From Anaerolineales bacterium (GTDB taxonomy: Bacteria; Chloroflexota; Anaerolineae; Anaerolineales; Villigracilaceae), in NCBI GenBank assembly GCA_026928255.1, contig JAIXKJ010000001.1, positions 124,001 through 188,000 of the forward strand: a stretch of 64,000 nt of DNA. Reading direction: 5' to 3'. The notes beneath the pieces are model-generated. The model was not told the origin of the DNA. It searched no databases and saw nothing but the letters and a program-made list of their open reading frames with translations. This document shows positions 47,855-54,774 of this stretch, piece after piece. How positions within the stretch are numbered: position 1 is the first letter of the stretch; each line of letters begins with the position of its first letter. The position numbers and the translations under genes were made by a program.

Positions 47855-49378
47855 TCACTTCTTACCAAAGAATTCAGAAAGCGCATCCGCCTTCTGTTTG
47901 AACGTCGCGCCGAAGAGAACGCCCATGATGACCGTCGCCAGTTTGTAATGTCCGCTTTCGCGCAAGATGGTGGCGATGTCAAATTTGACGGGGACGCCGC
48001 CGAGCGCGTAACTGTGCGAACAGGTGAATTGCAGCAAGCCGTCTTTTCCGTGCGCGCGCCCGAAGCCTGAATCTTTCACGCCGCCGAAGGGCAGCATCGG
48101 CACGCCGAATTGGGCGAGCGCGTCGTTGACGATGATCGCGCCCGCGTTGATTTGCTCCGCGACTCGTTTGGCGCGTTGCGCGTCGTCGCTCCACACCGAA
48201 GCGCACAAGCCGAAGGCGCTGTCGTTGGCGAGGCGAATCGCTTCTTCTTCATTTCGCACCTTTACAATCGGCATCACGGGACCAAACGTCTCGTCGCGCA
48301 TAATCTTCATGTCGGCGTTCACGTCCACCATCACGATTGGGTCGTAAAACATCCCTTCGCGTTTTCCGCCCGTCAAAATTTTCGCGCCTTTGCTGGTCGC
48401 GTCTTGGATGTGATCGTCAATAATTTTGACTTGGCGCGGGTCGGTGATCGGTCCCATAAAATACGGGCTGTCCAGAGCGGCGGAATAGCCGCTCTTCAAC
48501 GACGCGGCTTGTTGCGTCGCCAACTTGACGAATTCGTCGTATTTCGATTCGACGACGTAAGCGCGCTCGATCGCCATGCAAGTTTGACCCGCGTGGAAGA
48601 ATGCGCCCCACGCGCCCCAACGCGCCGCGGCGGGAAGGTTCGCGTCGTCGAGGACGATCATCGCGTCTTTGCCGCCTAACTCCAACGAGACGGGCGTCAG
48701 GTTCTCGGCGGCGGCTTGCATGATTTTTCTGCCCGTCGCGGTCGAACCCGTCAGGAAGATGTAATCGGGTTTGGCGGAAGTCAACGCCGCGCCGACTTTG
48801 CCGTCGCCGTGAATGACGCGCACGAACGGCGCGAGTTCAGGCACGCTCTGGACGAGTCGCTCGATCAACGCGCCAGTGGCGGGCGTTACTTCCGACGGCT
48901 TCAAAACGACGGTGTTTCCCGCCAACAGCGCGGAAATCATCGGCGGCAGAGAGAGCGTGAACGGATAATTCCACGGCGAGATGATGACTGCCGCGCCGTA
49001 AGGGCGGCGCTCGACGACGCTGCGCTTGAAGAAATACAGCCCCGACGAAACGCGCTGAGGCTTGAGCCATTTTTTGGCTTTGACGCGATATTGCGCGAGC
49101 ATGTCGAGCGTGATGAAAAGCTCGATCAGCGCGTCCTGACGGCTTTTGCCGCAATCCTGATTCAGCACGCTGCTGATTTCGTCGCGGCGCTCGACGAGCA
49201 CGGCTTGCAGTTTGCCCAAAATGTCGGCGCGTTCGCGGACGCTTTTCGCGCTCCATTCGGGGAAGGCGCGTTTCATCTCTTCGACGGCTTGCCGCGCTTC
49301 CTCTGGCGTGTGAGCGGCGATTTCGCCGAAGATGGAATGGTCGGCTGGATTGATAAACGATAATTTTTCGCGTTCCAT
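47855..49378 (-). CDS. Aldehyde dehydrogenase (semialdehyde/coniferyl type)
   Basis: 507 residues from the ATG at 49378. N-terminus MEREKLSFINPADHSIFGEI, catalytic Glu in SLELGGKDAMIVLDDA and Cys in FHAGQTCMAIERAYVVES; the C-terminal segment HYKLATVIMGVLFGATF is hydrophobic and could touch the membrane. It resembles the broad-specificity NAD(P) enzymes that include succinate-semialdehyde and coniferyl-aldehyde dehydrogenases. It is transcribed divergently from the gabT-like gene with a repeat between, a setting that suits shared regulation. Substrate is inferred, not shown. Confidence 0.88.
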   Translation of the reverse strand: MEREKLSFINPADHSIFGEIAAHTPEEARQAVEEMKRAFPEWSAKSVRERADILGKLQAVLVERRDEISSVLNQDCGKSRQDALIELFITLDMLAQYRVKAKKWLKPQRVSSGLYFFKRSVVERRPYGAAVIISPWNYPFTLSLPPMISALLAGNTVVLKPSEVTPATGALIERLVQSVPELAPFVRVIHGDGKVGAALTSAKPDYIFLTGSTATGRKIMQAAAENLTPVSLELGGKDAMIVLDDANLPAAARWGAWGAFFHAGQTCMAIERAYVVESKYDEFVKLATQQAASLKSGYSAALDSPYFMGPITDPRQVKIIDDHIQDATSKGAKILTGGKREGMFYDPIVMVDVNADMKIMRDETFGPVMPIVKVRNEEEAIRLANDSAFGLCASVWSDDAQRAKRVAEQINAGAIIVNDALAQFGVPMLPFGGVKDSGFGRAHGKDGLLQFTCSHSYALGGVPVKFDIATILRESGHYKLATVIMGVLFGATFKQKADALSEFFGKK

Positions 49379-49394
49379 AGGATTGTCCTTATAT

Positions 49395-49458
49395 GTCATT
49401 TCGAGCGGAGCAAAAAATCTTTCAAATAAAATTTTTTAGTCGTTGCGCTCGAAATGAC
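49395..49458. repeat. GTCATTTCGA repeat, copy 3
   Basis: Short member: GTCATTTCGAGCG ... CGCTCGAAATGAC with loop-side ATCTTTCAAATAAAATTTTT. It occupies the divergent promoter region between the 47855 dehydrogenase and the gabT-like gene. Confidence 0.85.
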
Positions 49459-49518
49459 AAGAATAGGTAAGATGAGCAATTATAACAAAATCAATTTGAC
49501 AAAAAGAAAGGCTGACTT

Positions 49519-50802
49519 ATGACCGACCAACTCTATCAAGATAATTTTCCGCACCTCGCCCCCGCCTGGAGTCGCATCTTCAACTTTGTGGCGGAGCGCG
49601 CCGAAGGCTCGTACATCTACGCCGACGACGGGCGCAAACTGCTGGATTTCACCAGCGGCATCGGCGTAACGAATACGGGACATTGCCACCCGAAAGTCGT
49701 CGAGGCGATTCAGGCGCAAGCCGCGAACTTCATCCACGCGCAGGCGAACATCGTCATCCACAAGCCGATGTTGCAACTGGTCGAAGAACTTCGCAAAGTT
49801 GTCCCGCCTGCGATTGATTCGTTCTTCTTCGCCAACTCTGGCGCGGAGGCGGTCGAGAACGCCGTCAAAATTGCGAAAGTCGCCACAGGACGGCAGAATG
49901 TCATCGTCTTCAACGGCTCGTTTCACGGGCGGACTCACTCCACGATGGCGCTGACCACGTCCAAGACGATTTATCGCGCAGGCTTCGCGCCGCTGCCTGC
50001 GGGCGTGTACGTCGCGCCGTTTCCGTACGCCTTCAATTTGCACATGAGCGAAGAAGAAGCCAGCGCCTACGCTTTGAATCAACTGGAATATTTGCTCGCC
50101 TCGCAGACCGCGCCGAAAGAGACGGCGGCGATTCTGATTGAATCCGTTTTGGGCGAAGGCGGATACATTGTCCCGCCCGCTTCGTTTATGAAAGGGCTGC
50201 GCGAAATCTGCGACAAGCACGGCATCATGCTCATCTTCGACGAGGTGCAATCGGGCTTTGGGCGCACGGGCAAATGGTTCGCGCTGGAACACTTCGGCGT
50301 GGCGCCAGACATCATTATCGCCGCGAAGGGCATCGCTTCGGGTATGCCGCTTTCGGGCGTGTTCAGCCGCACGGAGATTTTCAAAAAAGCGGACACAGGC
50401 TCCGTCGGCGGGACCTACGGCGGGAACGTCCTCGCCTGCGCGGCGGCGGTCGCCACCATCCGCGCGATGCGCGAAGAGAAGATGATCGAAAACGCCGCCG
50501 AACGCGGAATCCAATTGATGACGGGCTTGCACAAATTGCAGGAAGAATATCCGCAGATTGGCGACGTGCGCGGCAAAGGCTTGATGGTCGGCACGGAATT
50601 TATCGTGGACAACAGTCAGGCGAAAGCCAAGCCGCTGGTCAAGGACATTATCCACAAGGCGGAGGAACAGGGCTTGCTGTTGCTCTCATGTGGGACGCAC
50701 GACAACACCCTGCGTTGGATTCCGCCGCTGAACGTAACCAGCGAGCAAATCAACGACGGGTTGAAGGTGTTCGAGTCCGCTTTGGAGGCGGTGGTAAAAT
50801 AG
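49519..50802 (+). CDS. gabT: Class III aminotransferase, 4-aminobutyrate type
   Basis: 427 residues. PLP site with Lys270 in IIIAAKGIASGMPL; the DEVQSGFGRTG block (Asp binds the PLP nitrogen) and FTSGIGVTNTGHCHP at the start are characteristic of GABA/ornithine-type class III transaminases. It would convert GABA and 2-oxoglutarate (or pyruvate) to succinate semialdehyde and an amino acid. The aldehyde dehydrogenases around it could make GABA and remove the semialdehyde, so a GABA route is plausible. The exact amino donor remains open. RBS AAAGAAAGG region upstream. Confidence 0.87.
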   Translation: MTDQLYQDNFPHLAPAWSRIFNFVAERAEGSYIYADDGRKLLDFTSGIGVTNTGHCHPKVVEAIQAQAANFIHAQANIVIHKPMLQLVEELRKVVPPAIDSFFFANSGAEAVENAVKIAKVATGRQNVIVFNGSFHGRTHSTMALTTSKTIYRAGFAPLPAGVYVAPFPYAFNLHMSEEEASAYALNQLEYLLASQTAPKETAAILIESVLGEGGYIVPPASFMKGLREICDKHGIMLIFDEVQSGFGRTGKWFALEHFGVAPDIIIAAKGIASGMPLSGVFSRTEIFKKADTGSVGGTYGGNVLACAAAVATIRAMREEKMIENAAERGIQLMTGLHKLQEEYPQIGDVRGKGLMVGTEFIVDNSQAKAKPLVKDIIHKAEEQGLLLLSCGTHDNTLRWIPPLNVTSEQINDGLKVFESALEAVVK

Positions 50803-50811
50803 TTTTGTGTT

Positions 50812-51066
50812 ATGAAAATTCGTTTTCACCCTCACGCTCTCGAACGCCTTGCGGAACGCGGCGCAACCGAAGAAGAAGTTCGCGCCGCCATTGAATTGGG
50901 CGAGAAATTTCCCGCGAAGTTTGAACGATTTGGGTTTCGACGTAATTTTCCATACGACAGTCAATGGCGCGGGCGTTTCTATCCCACGAAACAGGTTGAA
51001 GTGTTTGCCGTTGAAGAATCTCCGCAAGATTGGCTGGTGATTACCGTGATTACTCGTTTCTTTTAG
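50812..51066 (+). CDS. DUF4258 protein (possible toxin)
   Basis: 84 residues. Starts KIRFHPHALERLAERGATEE, typical of DUF4258, with basic residues in FERFGFRRNFPYDSQWRGRF and a final strand VITVITRFF. DUF4258 proteins are commonly found directly before a DUF2283 gene in a pair regarded as toxin-antitoxin-like, and the fold is related to RelE-type toxins. The gene begins 9 bases after gabT and 10 bases before the DUF2283 gene, so it is in the same transcript. Activity not shown. Confidence 0.8.
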   Translation: MKIRFHPHALERLAERGATEEEVRAAIELGEKFPAKFERFGFRRNFPYDSQWRGRFYPTKQVEVFAVEESPQDWLVITVITRFF

Positions 51067-51076
51067 GAGTGTTGCC

Positions 51077-51316
51077 ATGAAGTTTACTTACGATCCGCGT
51101 TACAACATTGCCTACATTCGCTTTCAGGAAAAAAACGCTGAAGTGGAAGCCATTCGCCTTAGCGACGAATTGGTGGTTGATATCGCGCCTGACGGCACGG
51201 TGTACGGAATCGAATTGCTGAACGCTAACGAACAGGTCAGCCGCGACGACTCTGGCGAGTTCGTGATCGTCAACGAGGCGACGGGAAAACGGGCGGAATT
51301 TTCGCTCGTTCAGTAG
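51077..51316 (+). CDS. DUF2283 protein (possible antitoxin)
   Basis: 79 residues. Matches the short beta-rich DUF2283 family: KFTYDPRYNIAYIRFQEK, then VVDIAPDGTVYGIELLNA. It follows the DUF4258 gene by 10 bases with AGGAG 8 bases before its ATG. In other genomes such proteins are paired with DUF4258, where they are taken to be the antitoxin. Here the pair may be a remnant addiction module in the accessory region. Confidence 0.82.
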   Translation: MKFTYDPRYNIAYIRFQEKNAEVEAIRLSDELVVDIAPDGTVYGIELLNANEQVSRDDSGEFVIVNEATGKRAEFSLVQ

Positions 51317-51611
51317 AATGCAGAAAGAGAATTGTGTCCAATGGCGCGCTTGACAAAGCGCGTAAAAATCGCAATATATAAAAGACTCTATCGGAAATTA
51401 GAAATAAGGTTTTTTTGCCTTCTAGATTTGTCATTTCGACGAGCGTAGCGAGGAGAAATCTGACTTCCTGACACAAAGATTTCTCGCCAGTTCCCTCACG
51501 TTCGTTCGGGGCAAGGCTCGAAATGACAATCTGCCGCGCTATATCCGATAATGTATAAAGGGCTTCCGAATCTCGGAAGTCCTTTATATAAAAATCGAAC
51601 CCTCAAAAACC
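51317..51611. other. Intergenic region with a repeat
   Basis: 295 bases without a gene. It contains GTCATTTCGA repeat copy 4 (51430-51527) and, further on, CTTCCGAATCTCGGAAG (51566-51582), a small hairpin. No clear ribosome site precedes the next gene's ATG. Confidence 0.6.
51430..51527. repeat. GTCATTTCGA repeat, copy 4
   Basis: GTCATTTCGACGAGCGTAGC ... GGCTCGAAATGAC, 98 bases, longer than other copies because of an extra TCGCCAGTTCCCTCACGTTC stretch in the right half. The left half matches copy 1 nearly exactly. Confidence 0.85.
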
Positions 51612-52970
51612 ATGAACAAAACACTTGACCGCTCCAAACTTAAATCTTTGTTACAAGCGGAAGAAGCCCTCTTCCACAAGACTCATCCGAAGTCCTACGA
51701 ACTGTATCAGCGCGCGCGCAAGTCCTTGCACGGCGGCGTGCCGATGTTGTGGATGGTGCGCTGGGCGGGTTCGTTTCCCGTCTTCGTCAAAGAGGCGAAG
51801 GGCGCGCATTTCACCGATGTGGACGGCAACGCCTACGTTGACTTTTGTCTCGGCGACACGGGCGCAATGACGGGGCACGCGCCCGAGGCGACAGTCAAAG
51901 CCATCGGCGAACAAATTCAAAAAGGCATCACGCTCATGCTGCCCTACGAAGACGCGATTTGGGTCGGCGAAGAATTGCAACGCCGCTTCAAACTTCCGTA
52001 TTGGCAGTTCACACTCACCGCCACCGACGCCAATCGTTTCGCGCTCCGCATGGCGCGTCTGCTCACGGGGCGTCCGAAAATTTTGGTTTTCAACTATTGC
52101 TATCACGGCTCGGTGGATGAAACCTTTATCACGCTCGACGAAGAAGGCACGCCGACCGCGCGCGCCAACAACATGGGTCCGCAAGTGGACCCGCGCGAGA
52201 CGACCAAAGTCATCGAGTTCAACGACATCGCCGCGCTGGAAACCGCGCTCTCGTCGCGGGACGTCGCCGCCGTCCTCGCCGAACCCGCCATGACCAACAT
52301 CGGCATCATCCATCCTGACGAAGGCTATCATCAAGCCTTGCGCGAAATCACCCGCAAATACGGAACCTATCTCATCATTGACGAGACGCACACCATCTGC
52401 GCGGGCGTGGGCGGATACACCGCCGCCTTCGGACTTGAACCTGACTTTTTCACCCTCGGCAAACCTCTGGCTGGGGGCGTGCCCGCCGCCGTGTACGGGT
52501 TCACCGAAGCAGTCGCGCAAGCCTTCTCCGCCAAACTGGACCTCGACGACGCGGACGTGGGCGGCATCGGCGGGACGTTGGCGGGCAACGCCCTGTCCAT
52601 TGCGGCGATGAAAGCCACGCTGCAACACGTCTTGACGGACGAGTTTTACGCGAAAGCGATTGCGCTGCAAGAACAATTTACCGCAGGCGTGGAAGGCGTG
52701 ATTGAGGAATTCAACCTGCCGTGGATCGTCAAGCGGCTCGGCAACCGTTCCGAATATTGGTTTCGCCCGACTCCGCCGCGCAACGGAGGCGAAGCCGCCG
52801 CCGCGGTTGACCATGAACTGGATCGCTACATGCATCTCTTTTCGCTCAATCGCGGCATCCTGATGACGCCCTTTCACAACATGGCGCTCATCTCGCCCGA
52901 AACCACCCAAGCGGACGTGGATCATCACACGCAGGTTTTCCGCGAGGCGGTGAAAAGTTTGTGGGGCTAA
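51612..52970 (+). CDS. Class III aminotransferase, GSA-aminomutase-like
   Basis: 452 residues. PLP Lys in FFTLGKPLAGGVPAAVYG, cofactor Asp in LIIDETHTICAGVGGYT, and an N-terminal block SLHGGVPMLWMVRWAGSF. The overall style is that of glutamate-1-semialdehyde 2,1-aminomutase relatives (HemL-like), but HemL itself is usually in a heme cluster and shorter (~430), and none is near. It is more likely an aminotransferase of a less common amino acid or amine. It follows the putative TA pair and belongs with the aldehyde dehydrogenase region. Confidence 0.85.
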   Translation: MNKTLDRSKLKSLLQAEEALFHKTHPKSYELYQRARKSLHGGVPMLWMVRWAGSFPVFVKEAKGAHFTDVDGNAYVDFCLGDTGAMTGHAPEATVKAIGEQIQKGITLMLPYEDAIWVGEELQRRFKLPYWQFTLTATDANRFALRMARLLTGRPKILVFNYCYHGSVDETFITLDEEGTPTARANNMGPQVDPRETTKVIEFNDIAALETALSSRDVAAVLAEPAMTNIGIIHPDEGYHQALREITRKYGTYLIIDETHTICAGVGGYTAAFGLEPDFFTLGKPLAGGVPAAVYGFTEAVAQAFSAKLDLDDADVGGIGGTLAGNALSIAAMKATLQHVLTDEFYAKAIALQEQFTAGVEGVIEEFNLPWIVKRLGNRSEYWFRPTPPRNGGEAAAAVDHELDRYMHLFSLNRGILMTPFHNMALISPETTQADVDHHTQVFREAVKSLWG

Positions 52971-52977
52971 ACACATT

Positions 52978-53066
52978 GTCATTTCGAGGGAGCGTTAGCG
53001 ACCGAGAAATCTTGTCTTGCATAAGTAAAGATTTCTCCTCGCCGCGAAGCGGCTTGTCGAAATGAC
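52978..53066. repeat. GTCATTTCGA repeat, copy 5
   Basis: Complete 89-base member: GTCATTTCGAGGGAGCGTTA ... GGCTTGTCGAAATGAC. It lies between the stops of the convergent aminotransferase and nitroreductase genes and so can act as a two-way terminator. Confidence 0.88.
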
Positions 53067-53076
53067 AATGACTTGA

Positions 53077-53667
53077 TTACCACTTCTCGTAGTGAACATA
53101 CTCCGCGTCGGGTTTGCGCCCGCGTTTGAGCGAAGGCGAGCGCTTGTCTTCGGCGCGGTAGCCGACGGCGATCACGCCGACGGGCGTTACTTCGTCGGGG
53201 ATGTTCAGCAGCGCGCGTAGCGCTTTCAAATCTTTCGAGCCGACGAACGCGCCGACCAAGCCTTCGTCCACGACGGCGAGCAGGGCAAGCATCGCCGCGC
53301 ATCCCGCGTCCATAAACCAGTAGGGGACGGGCCATTCGATTTCGTTGCCTTGCTCGTCCACTTTGTCCGCTTGTTGATAGCGGCGGTGATAGGCGATTTC
53401 GCTCGTGCAGGGAATGAGCAAGACGGGCGCTTTGGAGATGAACGGGTCAAACCCGCCTTTGACGTATTCTTCCTCTTCGCAAGTTTGCGCGACGGCGCGG
53501 CGCGTGTTCGCGTCGGTAACGATGATGAAGGCTTGTCCCTGCGTAAAGCCCGCGCTCGGCGCGTGGCGCGTCAGGTCAACGATGCGCTCGATGGTTTGTT
53601 TATCTACGGCTTTGTCGGCGAAGTTGCGAACCATGCGGCGTTTGAGAACGGCGTCTTTGAATTCCAT
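53077..53667 (-). CDS. Nitroreductase family flavoprotein
   Basis: 196 residues from the ATG at 53667. The opening MEFKDAVLKRRMVRNFADKA is the FMN phosphate-binding Arg cluster of nitroreductases. HAPSAGFTQGQAFIIVTD and the late FVGSKDLKALRALLNIPDEV with PVGVIAVGYRAEDKRSPS complete the fold. It probably reduces nitro compounds, quinones or flavins with NAD(P)H, as an FMN dimer. It is alone on its strand between a repeat and the lipoprotein gene. Confidence 0.9.
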   Translation of the reverse strand: MEFKDAVLKRRMVRNFADKAVDKQTIERIVDLTRHAPSAGFTQGQAFIIVTDANTRRAVAQTCEEEEYVKGGFDPFISKAPVLLIPCTSEIAYHRRYQQADKVDEQGNEIEWPVPYWFMDAGCAAMLALLAVVDEGLVGAFVGSKDLKALRALLNIPDEVTPVGVIAVGYRAEDKRSPSLKRGRKPDAEYVHYEKW

Positions 53668-53798
53668 TGTGAGTCTCCTGTGATGATTTTTTTGCAAGTA
53701 TAACGCCGCGTTTATCTTAAACGATAAAATTAACGCGAATGACGATTCGAGTCATTCGCGTTAAAACTCCTCATCTGCCTTCGTCGTTCTAAAAGCGA

Positions 53799-54644
53799 TT
53801 ACGGAATTGAATACGAAACTAATTCGGAGGTACTGTCAAATCCATCCCATGTAGCGACTATCTTCACCGCGCCGACGCCTTCCGCATACCATTCTTTATT
53901 CGTAATATTGATGGTTGTCGGCGGCATGTCCATCCCTTCAAAGGAAATAACGACGGAGATTGTGGTTTGACAATCAATGCGAATCGCGTTAAACGTTCCC
54001 GCTTCGACGCTAACGGTTTCTTTGCCAATATAAGCGCGCTCGCGGACGCCCTCTTCCTTTGCGGGATATTTCGCATTGTTGGAGTTGACAACGCCTTCCA
54101 GCGCAATAGTTTGCTTCCACGTATCGCCGTCGTTTAGGGAAGCGGGAATCGTAAAGCCTTCGGCGCTCGACGCTTGCATTTCAACATCAAGCCCGCCCGC
54201 CGTAACGGATGCGGCGCTGCCGTTCGGGTCGAGCATGACTAAATTGCCTTCTTCGCATAGCCAGCGTCCATAGCGCGTTACGCCAAAATCGTAAACGTCT
54301 TTATCAAGAAATGCGTTGTCTTCGCCTTCAATTTTTTCGATGGTGCGCGTAAAAGATGTAACGTCGCCTTGAGTAGTCGTCTTGTAAATCCATTCCGCGC
54401 CGACGACAATCGGCCAGTAGGGGTTATCGCAGACGGAGGCGGGCTTTTCAACTTCAGAGTTAGATTCGCTTGCGCTTTCCTCTTCGACGGAAGCGCTTTG
54501 CGCCTCCCCCCGCGATTCATTTCTGGCCGTTTCAGTCTCTTCAATAACGCTCGCGTTTGGCGCGGACTTTCCCAAGTTGCAAGCCATGACAAATAAAATC
54601 ATAGCAACGCTCGTAAGAATTGTAAACAGTTTGTTGTTTTTCAT
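53799..54644 (-). CDS. Lipoprotein of unknown function
   Basis: 281 residues from the second of two nearby ATGs (54644), which is the better spaced from GGAGG. Signal peptide ends FVMAC (Cys about 22). An acidic Ser/Glu linker (EEESASESNSEVEKP) precedes a beta-rich domain, VCDNPYWPIVVGAEWIY to GVGAVKIVATWDGFDSTSEL. The WPI-x5-W opening and the late EWYAEGVGAVK block resemble secreted beta-strand proteins of unknown function in many bacteria. No catalytic residue is evident. Confidence 0.8.
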   Translation of the reverse strand: MKNNKLFTILTSVAMILFVMACNLGKSAPNASVIEETETARNESRGEAQSASVEEESASESNSEVEKPASVCDNPYWPIVVGAEWIYKTTTQGDVTSFTRTIEKIEGEDNAFLDKDVYDFGVTRYGRWLCEEGNLVMLDPNGSAASVTAGGLDVEMQASSAEGFTIPASLNDGDTWKQTIALEGVVNSNNAKYPAKEEGVRERAYIGKETVSVEAGTFNAIRIDCQTTISVVISFEGMDMPPTTINITNKEWYAEGVGAVKIVATWDGFDSTSELVSYSIP

Positions 54645-54730
54645 TAACATCCTCCAAAAGATGATGAATCAGTATAACGTCTAAAAGGAGCGTTTTTGTA
54701 AAATAGGAGGAATGGGGGATTAGATAAAAA

Positions 54731-54759
54731 AACAGCGCTTGCTTTTGACAAGCGCTGTT
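54731..54759 (-). terminator. Intrinsic terminator of alaS
   Basis: 11-bp perfect arms AACAGCGCTTG / CAAGCGCTGTT with a 7-base loop and, in the minus direction, a run of at least five T. It starts 15 bases after the alaS stop. Confidence 0.9.
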
Positions 54760-54774
54760 ATGACTATTTGCTAT

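Noticed and set aside
51612-52970. hemL (heme biosynthesis)
   Set aside because: Related to GSA aminomutase, but there are no heme genes nearby and the N-terminal region differs; kept as a general aminotransferase.
51651-52982. 443-codon antisense frame over the GSA-like aminotransferase
   Set aside because: The sense strand encodes a complete PLP enzyme; the antisense translation has no domain.
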